Shown: positions 12,001-22,376 of the stretch, piece after piece
Layout: every line of letters starts with the position of its first letter
Position numbering within the stretch: position 1 is the first letter of the stretch
NCBI RefSeq assembly: GCF_902459465.1
Contig: NC_047068.1
Span: forward strand, 16,949,195-17,013,194
Length of the DNA stretch: 64,000 nucleotides
Source of the DNA: Asterias rubens
Lineage: Eukaryota > Echinodermata > Asteroidea > Forcipulatida > Asteriidae
Direction of reading: 5' to 3'
Notes under the pieces: model-generated
The model's database searches: none
Told to the model about the DNA's origin: nothing
The model's input: only the letters and a program-made list of their open reading frames with translations
Made by a program: the position numbers and the translations under genes

Positions 12001-14638
12001 GCTTAGGCCATGTTTGAGTACAGATTTGCATTGGTTCTCTCCTATGCAACAATGTTTTTTCTCGGAATCCTCCGACTTCCTACTCAATCGCCTCGAATCG
12101 TCTCGATCTCTGGCTGTGCTTCTTGGTCATAAATGGGCCATGTGGCTTGCTGCCAAAGCCTGCGGCTCAATCATGCTGTTGACGTTACCCTCGAAATTCA
12201 GCATCTCAGCTGCCAGGAAGGATGATTAGCCTCTCAAATTTCATCAAACCATATCAAATCACATGATCTTTACAATCGTACTTTATTTTGATTTGAACTT
12301 AACATTTTTATTACCTGTAAACTAAAATTGATGTTTATGTCTTACAGGCTCACCAGCATGCCCAAAAGCTACAGAATCAGCAGTTGCAGCAACAGCGTGC
12401 TCTTATCCAACAGACTGTACAGAAGGTGCACAGTGCCAATCTGGAGCTAAAGGTGAGAAACCTCATTATCATTGCCTACTGCAATTATTTCACTCAAACC
12501 CTGCTACCATGAGCATAGGGGAGATAGCTGCTGCTAAGCAATAAGCCATTTCTGTGTTAGATTTTAATATTGTCTGGTATAATGTCTTGTTTGATCACAA
12601 TTTACCACTTAAATTTGAATTCCTCGGACTATCGGACAGTTGCTATGTCAAATAATTCAGGGCATTTACCCATACTCAATAATGGAGGTTGCTATGCAAA
12701 GGCTTGCCTCAAACCATTTGACAAAGCAACTGTCTCTGAAGTCCAAGGAATTTAAATGTAAGCGGTACTTAGTGATTAAGCAAGTCATTGTACCAGACTA
12801 ACTCACAAATAGCTCACAAGTAGCTTAGTCTCATTGGGTTTTTCAGGGTTTCGTATTAACATTTTCGTGGGTACCGACCTCGAGCTCATTCACCCATCGG
12901 TCCTTCTGATCAGGTCTCCCATTATAACAAGTCTCTTACTTCACACTAAGCCTCCGGTTCATACTTCAGGTGAACTGTGATAGAAAAAAAAAAACCTTTT
13001 CTGTGCCACATTCGGAAAACAGTGCATTTATAATCATTGTTTGCATCATCCAAATTCGAACTGTCCTTTGGCGTGCAAATACCATTGTGTTTGGTACGCT
13101 TTAAGTACAAGTTTTCTTATCATGTCATTGGTGTCACATTTCAAATTAAGGTCGGAACATCCTGTGAGCTTGCTATTTCTTACCGATTTTCCATGATATT
13201 CAATTAAAATGGATTGAACTTGAATTTTGTACTGATAAAAACAAGACGTGTAGAATGTACAGACCCATTTTTTGTAAACACACTGTCAAGGTAGTTGTGT
13301 TTCAAATTAAATTTTGCCCTGAATGAGTAAAAAATCGTCTGAAATTTTACACCATTTTATAACATGAGTTCACAATTTTTATCACTCATATTATGTTCTG
13401 ATCCTTCAATCCGGTACATTAGTTAATGGGATGGATCACATAAACCTTTCTATTACATCGTCACAGGATAAATTTTCGCCAACTGAGTATGGAAAACTAG
13501 AGCGCCATCAAAGCAAAACCAAAACCGATACACAGGTTGTGACAACTTTACACTAAGTTCAAAAATGATCATTTTCTCATCATCATTTTTTCTCCACCCA
13601 CCCCTCAACTCAACAGAAGAAGCTTGACCTTGTGAATAAGGATTTCTTGACTGTCCAAGCCAAGCTACAGAACAAGGAGAACATGACTTTCCACCAACGA
13701 GACCTTGAGATGCAATTACGACACTTGGATGTGAGAACTTGCTATTTTTCTTTGGAAGCATTGTTTGGTACTTGATATGTGGCATGGTGTGTCCCTGCCC
13801 CCCTCATGTGAAACCTTATATCACAGAAAAATTCCATTAAAGAAAAGGCCAGAATAAAAACATCTTTTTCCTCTGGCTACTCACACCTTTTATCTCCATT
13901 TCTTTTTAAACAAATTGGATTTAGCATATTTTCTTTACATCTTCCAGTGTTTACTGGTTAAATCTTATTCATTTCATCAAATGGTCACTAGCCATGATAA
14001 AAAGAATACACATTCAAGAAGTTAATTTATTTCGAACTCATTATTGGGGCAGCAGCAACTTTTCACAAATCAATATAAATTCAACAAGTCTCACGTCTCA
14101 ATATAAGTGGTATTCTTTTTTACTTTTTCAGAGTCAAAAACAACAATTGCAGGGTGAAATAAACAAGAATGCCAGCTTGCATCAACAACATCAGCAGACA
14201 TACGAGCGGCTGATGGCCAGTATAAATAACACTGCCATGAATGCCAATCCCAATGCTGCCACCAAATTAGGACCTGCAAGCCACCCTGCTCCCCTGCCCG
14301 CACTGCCACCATCGACATCAAAGGGACCTCCCAAGCCTGAACTCAACATCACTAAGGTAGAAACAGGAATTGTACTCTCCTGGAATATGACCCTGGATGG
14401 GTATGATTCACAGATCGATGTCTACCATCTCTATGCCTATCAGGAATCAGAAGCCCCTGCCACCACAACCCTCTGGAAGAAGATTGGAGAGGTCAGGGCG
14501 CTGCCTCTCCCGATGGCTTGTACACTGACACAGTTCCAAGCAGGAAGTGTCTACCATTTCGCTGTTTGTGCTGTGGATGTTCAGGGCCAAAGTGGTCCCT
14601 TCAGTGAGCCCTCAAGTATAAATCTACCACGAAACTGA
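1..14638 (+). CDS. ATF7IP: ATF7IP/MCAF-like chromatin cofactor (5' end outside window)
   Basis: Coding exons read: about 5-1133 (3' border uncertain), 2117-2657, 6458-7137, 7533-7784, 8190-8516, 8816-10252, 11089-11580, 12348-12452, 13617-13730, 14132-14638; phases agree at every junction after the first. About 1,860 residues are visible, longer than the roughly 1,270 of the human protein. Order: Ser/Thr-rich acidic region; basic KR/KK cluster near 2550-2640 (possible nuclear signal); Pro/Val-rich tandem repeats (exon 3); charged coiled coil (exon 4); long Pro/Ser/Thr/Gln region with a SUMO-interacting type motif VLIDLTDD (about 9483-9506); Gln/Ala tract; two coiled-coil exons; C-terminal fibronectin type III domain (14330-14635) with the conserved W and Y positions. 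In vertebrates this family joins SETDB1 (coiled coil) and MBD1 (Fn3) in H3K9 methylation. The identity rests on the domain order and the Fn3 sequence; the first exon border and the missing start are the weak points. Confidence 0.85.
3870..4540. repeat. Degenerate tandem repeat inside the MULE-like element
   Basis: Motifs such as TACGTTCCAAGATACGC, GCTACGCAGCTAC and ATATCAAAAGGTACGCTTT recur many times with shifting spacing of about 110-190 bp between larger blocks. The frames open here code only for this repeat and are not genes. Variable tandem repeats are common inside non-autonomous TIR elements. Confidence 0.8.
4890..5408 (-). mobile_element. 3' fragment of a non-LTR retrotransposon (C-terminal reverse-transcriptase ORF tail)
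   Basis: The minus-strand frame from 5408 to 5154 reads like the extreme C-terminus of LINE ORF2 proteins: a basic stretch, then FxxRIVPMWNQLP, then SLSAFKTLLLQFY, then a short Asp/Cys-rich tail. The pattern W-N-x-L-P followed by S-L-x-x-F-K is the usual ending of CR1/L2/Rex-type open frames. Nothing of the polymerase domain remains, so this is a dead 5'-truncated copy. It sits wholly within the MULE-like element, so it was either captured by it or inserted into it. Assignment to a particular clade is not possible here. Confidence 0.6.
6095..6436. mobile_element. TTAA-type palindromic MITE, family A, right end lost
   Basis: Begins TTAAAGGCAGTTGACACTA and carries the internal block with dyad symmetry (GAGACCTCAAAATCTGA and the TGTGTGCTTTCAGATGC region) seen in the full copies at 16100, 34351 and 50887. 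The right end stops about 20 bp before the 3' splice site of ATF7IP exon 3 (acceptor AG at 6456-6457), so the polypyrimidine tract of that exon is at the MITE edge. Confidence 0.75.
6541..6990 (+). repeat. Coding minisatellite in ATF7IP exon 3 (Pro-Val-Lys-Thr repeats)
   Basis: The exon encodes a run of about 10 imperfect repeats around the pattern S-E/K-P-V-A-S-P-Q-P-V-K-T-V-V-N-S, with DNA units of about 33-66 bp. Some units are shortened. It predicts a disordered, basic/hydrophobic linker. Variation in copy number between individuals or species would be expected. Confidence 0.8.
10440..10828 (-). mobile_element. tRNA-derived SINE, family L, nearly full length
   Basis: Read on the minus strand it opens with a tRNA-Leu/Ser-like head (GTGTCGTGGCCGAGCGCTTA, then a B-box-like block GTGTGGTTTTGAATCC), continues with a conserved body that includes GTAAAAAGAACCCAGTGCAC and GTGTTCCTGGCTG, and ends in (TAATAATA). 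The same structure occurs on the plus strand at 37934-38337. It lies in an ATF7IP intron. It is not a functional tRNA gene because the arms do not pair properly. Confidence 0.8.
10850..10920 (+). mobile_element. tRNA-like SINE head (family G fragment)
   Basis: Contains an A-box-like TAGCTCAGTTGGTAGAGCGC and a B-box-like GCAGGTTCATGTC spaced as in a tRNA, but the acceptor stem does not close. The related copies are at 37084 (plus) and 36620 (minus). Best read as a SINE remnant. Confidence 0.6.
11135..11575 (+). repeat. CAG/CAA-rich tract encoding Gln/Ala repeats in ATF7IP
   Basis: Inside the exon 11089-11580 the in-frame reading is a polyglutamine tract broken by Ala, His, Met and Leu (repeated QQQA and QQAQ units). 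CAA interruptions are frequent, so this is not a pure CAG run. The other frames give poly-Ala/Thr/Ser or poly-Leu shadows, which are not genes. Gln-rich stretches in nuclear cofactors often form coiled coils or condensate-prone segments; that role is inferred here. Confidence 0.9.
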
Positions 14639-14771
14639 AAGGAATTTTTAGAGAAACAATTTCCAGAGCTGAATGCTCGTTTGATAACCTTTTGTACTTG
14701 TGCGTGTGTGGTTGGTGTGTATGTTTGAAAGAATGTCTAAGTATAGGTCTCTGTGTTAACTATAAGATGAA

Positions 14772-14777
14772 AATAAA
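14772..14777 (+). terminator. Poly(A) signal of the ATF7IP-like gene
   Basis: AATAAA lies 134 bp after the TGA stop at 14636-14638, the first canonical signal downstream. The short 3' UTR is plausible; later AATAAA copies could also be used. Confidence 0.6.
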
Positions 14778-17700
14778 ATCCAGGTTTCATAGTTATCGTA
14801 CTGCTGAATTTTTTTGTCATGAACAAAACGTCATTATAAGTTTGGTGTATTTCTGAATTCACTGTCTTTGCAATGATATGAAACCAATTGGTTGAACCAT
14901 CAGATCAATTTTTTATGACTACCTCACTGTATTAAGTTTTAACTTTGTCAGCCAAAAGATAACCGGAGTTACTCTTGTTTTACGGAGTTTTAATTCAAGC
15001 TTAACCTTTCAGTGAATCCAAAGATATTTACTTGCTGCAACTTTAGCTCAAAATTTGGGGATGTAAGGCAATCTTTTATTCACTCATGCAATCACCACAT
15101 TTTGGCGCCAGACTGCAGTAGTACAATTCATGCAAGTAACCATGCTATTGATGTTTTTCTCTGAGATTTAGATATTTGCCTCGCGCCACCTTCTATTTTA
15201 AGCGTTGGCATGAGTGCTAGTTTGGTTTGATTTTTGTATTTATTTTTGTCATGGTTTGAAAAATCATTTCTAAAAAAGATAAAACGACCAAACATAGAAT
15301 CTGCTACATGTGTCTCCATAATGGACAAGCTTTTATTGTGTGCCTGTAAATAATAATTATATGTACCATATAATTTATGATTTTTTTCCTATGTGTTTTT
15401 GTCTATGTAACTAGTGATTTAGATATTCATAATCATTAAGTTTAATTTGTTTCTGTTTTCTAAAAGGAATTTTATAAAACTCATGTGGATTAAGAGTTCT
15501 GACTTTTTTAAGGAAGAGTTGCCCAAGAATTTTGTTCCTATTTTCAGTTTTGAAGTGGAATGCCAGTTTTTGTTTTGCAAGAAGACAGTATCTGCTTGAT
15601 AAGCCAAACAACAGAAAGAAATTAAAAATTCTCAAAAACTTATCCAAAAGATGGCATCAAATGTTTCAAAAGTTTATCAAGGTCCAATGATTTTGAATTT
15701 CACCCAAACCTAGTTCTCATATATCACCAACCAGGCACAGACTACATATCCATAAGTGTATGCTGCATAGATTTTAGTCTAAAAAATAAAACCAGTAGAT
15801 TCTTGCATAGTATTACATCACAGGTCCAAACAATGCTCTCACCAGATTCAACGAATTACCTGCCATGAGCTGAGAGATGTTTGCTTTCATAAGTGCATAT
15901 TTTAATGAAAAATGTATGAAACAAAACATTAGCTGGTGTCACACCTGAAAGTCCGTTTGTTTTGTTCTCTTAGCTAGAACGTTAAAAAAGGACCATTTCG
16001 AGGGACGGCTACATCGTCTCAAAGGTGCCCTGTTGTTTGAATTTGGCAATGGTGGCACAAGGAAGCCTTTGACTTGTGAAAACAAACTTTGCAACCATCT
16101 TAAATGCAGTGGACACTTTTGGTAATTACTCAAAATAATTGTCATCATAAAACCTTTCTCGATTACGAGTAATGGGGAGAGGTTGATAGTATAAAACATT
16201 GTGAGAAACAGCTCCCACTGAAGTAACATAGTTTTCGAGAAAGAAGTAATTTTCCACGAATTCGATTTCGAGACCTCAAGTTTAGAACTTGAGGTCTCGA
16301 AATCAAGCATCAGAAAGCACACAACTTCGTGTGACAAGGGTGTTTTTTCTTTCATTACTATCTCGCAACTTCGACGACCGATTGAGCTCAAATGTTCACA
16401 GGTTTATTATTTTATGTATATGTTGAGATTCACCAACTGTGAAGACTAGTCTTTGACAATTACCAATAGTGTCCAGTGTCTTTAAACAAGAATTTAGCTG
16501 CTCCAGTGTGGACATGGTCAAATCATTTATGTTTACTCAAAAGCATTATAGCTTTCGGTCCTTGCGAAAGTTAAAATAGCTTTCTATTTCAAAAGGTTGA
16601 CTGCTAGTGTGGAAAAAAAACTGCTTTTGAAGTTGTTCAATATACAGGGTTGTTTTGTGGGCATTATTAAAACCTTAACTTGGTTTTACAAGTGCATTTT
16701 AACTCCTAATACCACAACATCTATCAGAATCCAAACTTTTTGAAGCTTTCGTCTTGTCAGTGCAGAAACATCACATCTCAGTTGTATAATAACATCATAT
16801 ATTGCGTGAAGAAAAGGCTCTTTGCGTAAACATTGTATTGCCACACCATAGAATGCTTCATCTGGGATCATGAAATGAAATACTCAAATTTGTGGCCCAT
16901 GTTTAAGGGTATTTTTTCTAGATACATGTACATGTACATGCTTGCACTGGCACTAGATAATGTAGTACTTCTAAAGCCCCCTCCCAAAAAAGGTACTTTT
17001 TTTCATTCAAAATTGATGCACATTATTAAAATCGCCATTTAATACACCTAGGTCATAGTTGGTCTCTGACCCTGCTATTACTTCTTGTATGACCACGAAA
17101 TTGTTAAAAACTTTTTTTTTTACTACTTTTACTTCGTTATTTTGTATCTTTATATTGAAACCCAATCAGATATCCCATCCCTTTTATGATATTATTTATT
17201 AATGGTTTTTGCAAAAAGAAGTGAAATGAAATTTAAAAAAGATTAATTTCAGCAACTGCCACCCGCTTATCCATGTACATTGTTATGTAATGTTTAAACA
17301 AAAGTATTTCATTTTTATAATGATGTAACTTGTGTACAACTTTCTGTACTTTTAAATTTGTTCCATTGTTGTAAAAGAGAAGAATTAGATTGAGTTATTT
17401 AAAGATGTAAATGAGTGGATGAGTTTTATGTCTTAGTAGCCCTCTGTCTCTCATTATGTTGTTGACGATGTTCTGCGAAGGTTAGTTACATCCTATGTTG
17501 GCATGCGCAGCAGTTAGTACGTTTTCAATAGAGGAACAATAGTAGTTGCTTACTAATAAAAAAAAACCGTTACTTTATATAGAATGACAACAACCACACA
17601 AACATTGGTCAAAACTCAAGAAAATGATCGATCCTGACATAATACACGTCCATCAGTCATGTACTATATAAACTTGTTTGCATTTCAAAAAAGGTTGCCT

Positions 17701-18218
17701 TTTTGCAAAAATCGGGTCATGCAATTTTAAACTTTAAGACCAAAATAAATTAGTAGGGCCTATTGCAATCCATGTGACACCTTCCAATTCTGCATACCTC
17801 TGATCAAATAAAAAAAATGATATAGTTTCACTTTTAAATTCTTGAAATATTTTTTTTTCTGAATTGAGAAAAGACAAAACAACATTTCTGACGATTTTTA
17901 TCCAATGAGCTGAGGAGGACTTTGTGTTGTATGCAAACTAGTTTCTGCAAGCCCGGGAGTTGCATGATCACGTGCTACGAGAAGTTTTTATTATACCTAG
18001 TGAGCAGTTTTCATACCCTGTTGTGCTCTTATTTTTAAAAGAGGTATTAATGTATTACGTAATTATATTTTTTATTGGGAAGTGTAGTTTCCGAATCGAA
18101 AAAAAAACCGAAGCTGTTTATGACCAATTCATTAAGATTGAAAACAACTGTTTGTAAATCCGTTGGATGACCACGTGACTCCACCGGTGCGCTTGGGACT
18201 CACAGTTTCAAAGACAAA
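14778..18218. other. AT-rich intergenic DNA, no gene seen
   Basis: Short open frames here have no recognisable domain, start context or splice partner. The only structured item is the family A MITE at 16100-16485. The end of the stretch (about 18150-18218) is more GC-rich and precedes the candidate small gene. Confidence 0.6.
16100..16485. mobile_element. TTAA-type palindromic MITE, family A
   Basis: Starts TTAAATGCAGTGGACAC and ends GTGTCCAGTGTCTTTAA, so the ends are inverted and both carry TTAA. The middle has a strong dyad, CGAGACCTCAAG / CTTGAGGTCTCG. TTAA target duplication with short inverted ends is the piggyBac-like pattern. Copies with the same ends occur at 34351 and 50887. Confidence 0.85.
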
Positions 18219-21200
18219 ATGGACGCCGTCAACATGTTTCGAGTTGTGTTCATTAGTGTCCAACAAATTAGAGTTTTAATGGGATTTCCAATGATATGGT
18301 ACAAGAACCTCACAAGTATAATGGTGAGTAAACTTTTTTGATTGTGATAATGATGATAGAAAGGATTTTCTTATAAAGAATTTGACTAGAATGTAGTGCC
18401 CGTATTTGATACAAGCTGCCGTGTCATGTATGCACATCTAGCCCCACTTTGCCACACAACAATATCATGACAATAGGGGCTAATGCTCATCCACGCCTTT
18501 CCTGTTTTCTTTCATATCCACAAACGAATGCAAATTGTACAAATTCCATTGCCTGAATTCTAAGTCTGGATAGTCTCACTAGGTTAGTTGTTATGGTCAT
18601 TAATTTCCAGCTTATTTTCCAATAATGTTAAAGTTTTTGGAACAAAAAAATTGTTAAATAATTTTCAGGCTCAAACATTGACATGTGGATTAGACCAAAC
18701 TCAAATTAAAAGTTTTAAATAGTTTGTTAGTTTGTTTAAACAAAAATCAAACTCTCTGTCACTGGTTCCAGTTCAATGAGCTGAAACAACAACAACCTTA
18801 AATTGTCTTAAACTCCTTACTACAATGATGTACTGACTCGAAACTTAGTGAAAAATGTGTGTAGAGGCCCCTTTCTACGGAGCTCCATGAGTGCCATCCC
18901 ACTTATTGAGATACTGACATAATTTATATCATCAAGACGACTTATTTCGTGGTATAAGTTAACTTACCGACATATTTTATCTAGCTAAGTCGACTTATTC
19001 AAAACAATCAGTCGACTATTAGCAACATAGTTTATCTCACCAAGTCGTCTTAGATAAAACAAAAGGTCGACTTGCTGACATAATTTGTCTTGCCAAGTCA
19101 ACTTACTGAGAGTACTAAGCCAACTTACCGACATAACTTATCTCGCCAAGTCGACTTAGATAAAACAATAAGTCAACTTGCTGACGTAATTTTTTTCAAC
19201 AAGTCGACTTACTGAGAGTACCAAGTCGACTTACTGACATAATTTACCTCGCCAAGTCGACTTAGATAAAACAATAAGTCAACTTTCTGACATAATTTAT
19301 TTCAACAAGTCGATTTACTGAGAGTACTAAGTCGACATACTGACATAATTTACCTCGCCAAGTCGACTTAGATAAAACAATAAGTCAACTTGCTGACATA
19401 ATTTACCTCACCAAGTCGACTTACTGAGAGTACTAAGTCGACATACTGACATAATTTACCTCGCCAAGTCGACTTAGATAAAACAATAAGTCAACTTGCT
19501 GACATAATTTATTTCAACAAGTCGACTTACCGAGAGTAATAAGTCGACTTACTGACATAATTTATCTCACCAAGTCGACTTTATAGATAAAATGGCAAGT
19601 CGACTTACCGACATATTGTCTCACCAAGTCGACCTAGATAAAATGATAAATGGACTTACTGACATAATTCATCTCAACCAGTCGACTAATTAAGAAGTTT
19701 ACTTATACACAGCCTGCACACGTTGCAACGTGTGTGTATTGAGATTGCGAGTTAGGGCCCGCGTGATCGCTAATAATGTGGGGGCGTTTTTCGTGCCTTG
19801 GATGCAGAAAAATAACCACAATCTAAGACTTGAATCCAGTCTACACCTCGTCCAACTCCGATTGTATTAGTCAATTCAGGCATCCTCTTCAATTTTATTT
19901 TATGTAACAAGCAAAATTATTAATTTATTGATTTTATTTAAAAAATGGTAATGGCTGTTAGCAAACTGCGTCCAACTAACACTACATGGTGTAGTACTTG
20001 CAAAATAGTGTTACTGGCCTGACGTTTTGACCCTACTAAATGGCTACGTGAGAAGAATGAGACAATAAATCATGAATTCAGTTCAAAAGGATAAAAGTTT
20101 GTTTTCGTCATATTATTCATCAAACTATAAGCCTTTACACAATTAAAATCTTCACAACAAAATGTATAATGGAAGGTACCAGACAGCACGTAACGGAGCC
20201 GAGTTGAAAAGTGACAATACCAAAGTGCAACCATCAGCCGTTGTCAAAAGGATAAAAAGGTTGTTGTCGCCACAACCAACCCCTTATATTCAACGAACCA
20301 TGTGAATCTATTCACAAAACCTTGTAAAGAATATCCATGCATAGATTTGTCAGGTGCATAAAATTATGTGCCACTATTGTACAGATGACGTGTTCAAACA
20401 TGTCTAACCATCAATTGATTTATGTTGACTTCTTGGTTTCTGTAAGTCAACTTGTCGATATAAATTATATCAGTAAGTTGACTTATTATTTTATCTAAGT
20501 CGACTTGGTGAGATAATTTTTATCAGTAAGTTGACTTATTACTCTCAGTAAGTCGACTTGGCGAGATAAATTATGTCAGTAAGTCGACTTAGTACTCTCA
20601 GTAAGTCGACTAATTATGTTATCTAAGTCGACTTGAAGATACATATTTTGTCAGAAAGTCGACTTAATATTCTCAGTAATTCAACTTGGCGAAATAAGTT
20701 ATGTCAGCAAGTTGACTTATTGTTTTATCTAAGTCGACTTGGTGAGATAAATTATGTCAGTAAGTCGACTTATTACATTCAGTAAGTCGACTTGTTGAAA
20801 AAAATTATGTCAGCAAGTTGACTTATTGTTTTATCTAAGTCGACTTGGCGAGATAGATTATGTCAGTAAGTCGAGTTAGTACCCTCAGTAAGTCGACTTG
20901 GCGAGATAATTTATGTCAGTAAGTCGACTTAGTACTCTCAGTAAGTCGACTTGGCGAGACAAATTATGTCAGCAAGTCGACTTTTTGTTTTATCTAAGTC
21001 GACTTGGTGAGATAAACTATGTTGCTTAGTCGACTAATTGTTTTGAATAAGTCGACTAAGCTAGATAAAATATGTCGGTAAGTTAACTTATACCACGAAA
21101 TAAGTCGTCTTGATGAGATAAATTATGTCGGTATCTCAATATGTGGGATGGCACTCCTGGAGCTCCGTACCTTTCTTTACAAATGGCATTACCGCCTTTC

Positions 21201-21784
21201 ATACCAAAATAGCATATTTCTTCCAGTCTCGACCGAGTGGTCTCTGGTTAAAATGTGACGTCACCAGCAACATCTGTGCCCGATTTCATACAGTTGTTTA
21301 GGCAGAATGTTGTGCTTTGAAAACGTTATCATTATTCTGATCAGAAAATTAGCAGGATAGCAAAAGGTCGAGGACGTATAAGTTTGCATGGGAGCAGGAT
21401 GAGTGAAATGGAGAAACTGGCCAATAAGTTCTTTGGGTTTATACGCCTGCCGCTTCCCAGGTTGTGTGGTAAACTTTGGTGTGATCTCCCTGGCCACACG
21501 GCAGTTAACGGTCGTATGTTGGTTCAAATCCCACTAATTCAACACAAAATTTAAAATAAAAAACATGAGACATTTCTGTGTGGTGGATGTGCATAAATAA
21601 AGGTTTATTATCACTTTACTTATAATTTTGGGGAAAATTCACAAGACGAAGGCACTAGTTGTCCAAAATGTTTACATGCCCAGAATTTCTCTCTTACAAG
21701 AACAGGACAGTTTAACATGCATTCTCCTATTTTCTTTTATAGAGCAAGGAACTTTTTCTCTTTGATTTGAACAAGCACACATGA
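18219..21784 (+). CDS. Candidate two-exon small protein, 48 residues
   Basis: Exon 1 is 18219-18323: ATG in good context (acaaaATGG), 35 codons, then a consensus donor ATG|GTGAGT. Exon 2 is 21743-21784: acceptor TTTTCTTTTATAG, in phase 0, 13 codons and a TGA. The joined product is 48 residues with a hydrophobic middle (around FRVVFISVQQ to LMGFPMIWY) and a charged C-terminus ending LNKHT. I do not recognise it. Size and profile would fit a small mitochondrial or membrane-associated protein, which is inference. A variant signal ATTAAA is at about 21844. The intron holds the 2.3 kb foldback element. The gene runs tail to tail with ZDHHC4, whose stop is about 300 bp away. Chance is possible for so short a frame. 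Confidence 0.4.
18876..21169. mobile_element. Foldback transposon with about 0.7-0.8 kb subrepeat-built inverted arms
   Basis: The left end TACGGAGCTCCATGAGTGCC is mirrored at the right by the complement of TACGGAGCTCCAGGAGTGCC. Each arm (18876 to about 19690, and about 20440 to 21169) is made of some 12-15 imperfect units of about 50 bp around AAGTCGACTT, alternating with GATAAAACAATAAGTCAACTT and ACATAATTTATCTC blocks. The central 0.75 kb is not repeated and has no credible gene. A 6-bp direct duplication CCTTTC flanks it (18870-18875 and 21170-21175). This architecture, long inverted arms of short tandem subrepeats around a loop, is that of foldback elements such as the TU elements described from sea urchins. 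It may form very large hairpins. Confidence 0.85.
21400..21560. mobile_element. Degenerate tRNA-derived SINE fragment
   Basis: A B-box-like GGTTCAAATCCCACTAATTC followed by an A-rich tail, and a CCGCTTCCCAGGTTGTGTGG block that recurs near 36820. Too decayed to set borders. Confidence 0.4.
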
Positions 21785-21937
21785 CAAACAGTATAAAAGA
21801 AGATTTATCTCATTTGTCTTTATGAGTATACATACTTCATTATTAAATAGAATTGAAAGGTGTTTATCAAACTCAAAGTTAACATATGAACAATGACTAG
21901 GTTTTGTTTGTTTAAAATAATATTACACAGTGAGAGG

Positions 21938-21943
21938 TTTTAT
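21938..21943 (-). terminator. Probable poly(A) signal of the ZDHHC4-like gene
   Basis: TTTATT on the plus strand (AATAAA on minus) lies 137 bp beyond the minus-strand stop at 22080-22082. A second copy at 21604-21609 would give a longer 3' UTR overlapping the opposite-strand small gene. Confidence 0.5.
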
Positions 21944-22079
21944 TATTCAATTGAAAAACACAATAACTTGTCCAGTCAATCGTTTTACAGGCATGACACT
22001 TAAACTAATGGCCATTAGCTTGTGGTCCAGTGTAAGATTTAAGCCCTGTACTTAGTGTTGCTCTGTATACAATTTGGCT

Positions 22080-22376
22080 TCATATTGGAGGATATAAAAC
22101 TTCCCAAATGTTCCGCACTAATCCTTTGTTATAGCTAACATCAACAGAATTCCACGAAGCCCCGCCCCCTCTGTGGCGGCTCCTCCTCTTAGTCGATCGT
22201 TGAGAACTTGACATCTTGACGTCACCAATAACCCTTGACCTCTTGTATCTCTCATTGGTCGTTTGGTTTGTGAGCAGCAGGTAGAGGTGATAGAAGAGAA
22301 AGATGGTGATCAAGATGCTCAGAAGACTTAGTGACGTCATCAAGAAAACTACCGCCGGTAGCTGCATAAACAGATG
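22080..22376 (-). CDS. ZDHHC4: Remote last coding exon of the ZDHHC4-like gene
   Basis: 98 codons and TGA. The exon begins after TTTTTGTCAG and encodes the last two membrane spans, the [12 protein letters not shown] segment and the C-terminal tail. It is listed separately because it is 14.8 kb from the exon before it, with three complete opposite-strand genes between, and would easily be annotated as an orphan. Confidence 0.88.
   Translation of the reverse strand, partial: HLFMQLPAVVFLMTSLSLLSILITIFLFYHLYLLLTNQTTNERYKRSRVIGDVKMSSSQRSTKRRSRHRGGGASWNSVDVSYNKGLVRNIWEVLYPPI

Noticed and set aside
18940..21130. CRISPR-like array of regular short repeats
   Set aside because: Eukaryotic context, units vary in length, spacers are repeats too, and the two halves are inverted copies: this is a foldback element.
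22080..22376. A separate small membrane-protein gene
   Set aside because: Acceptor, phase and sequence fit the ZDHHC4 C-terminus exactly; no start or promoter of its own.
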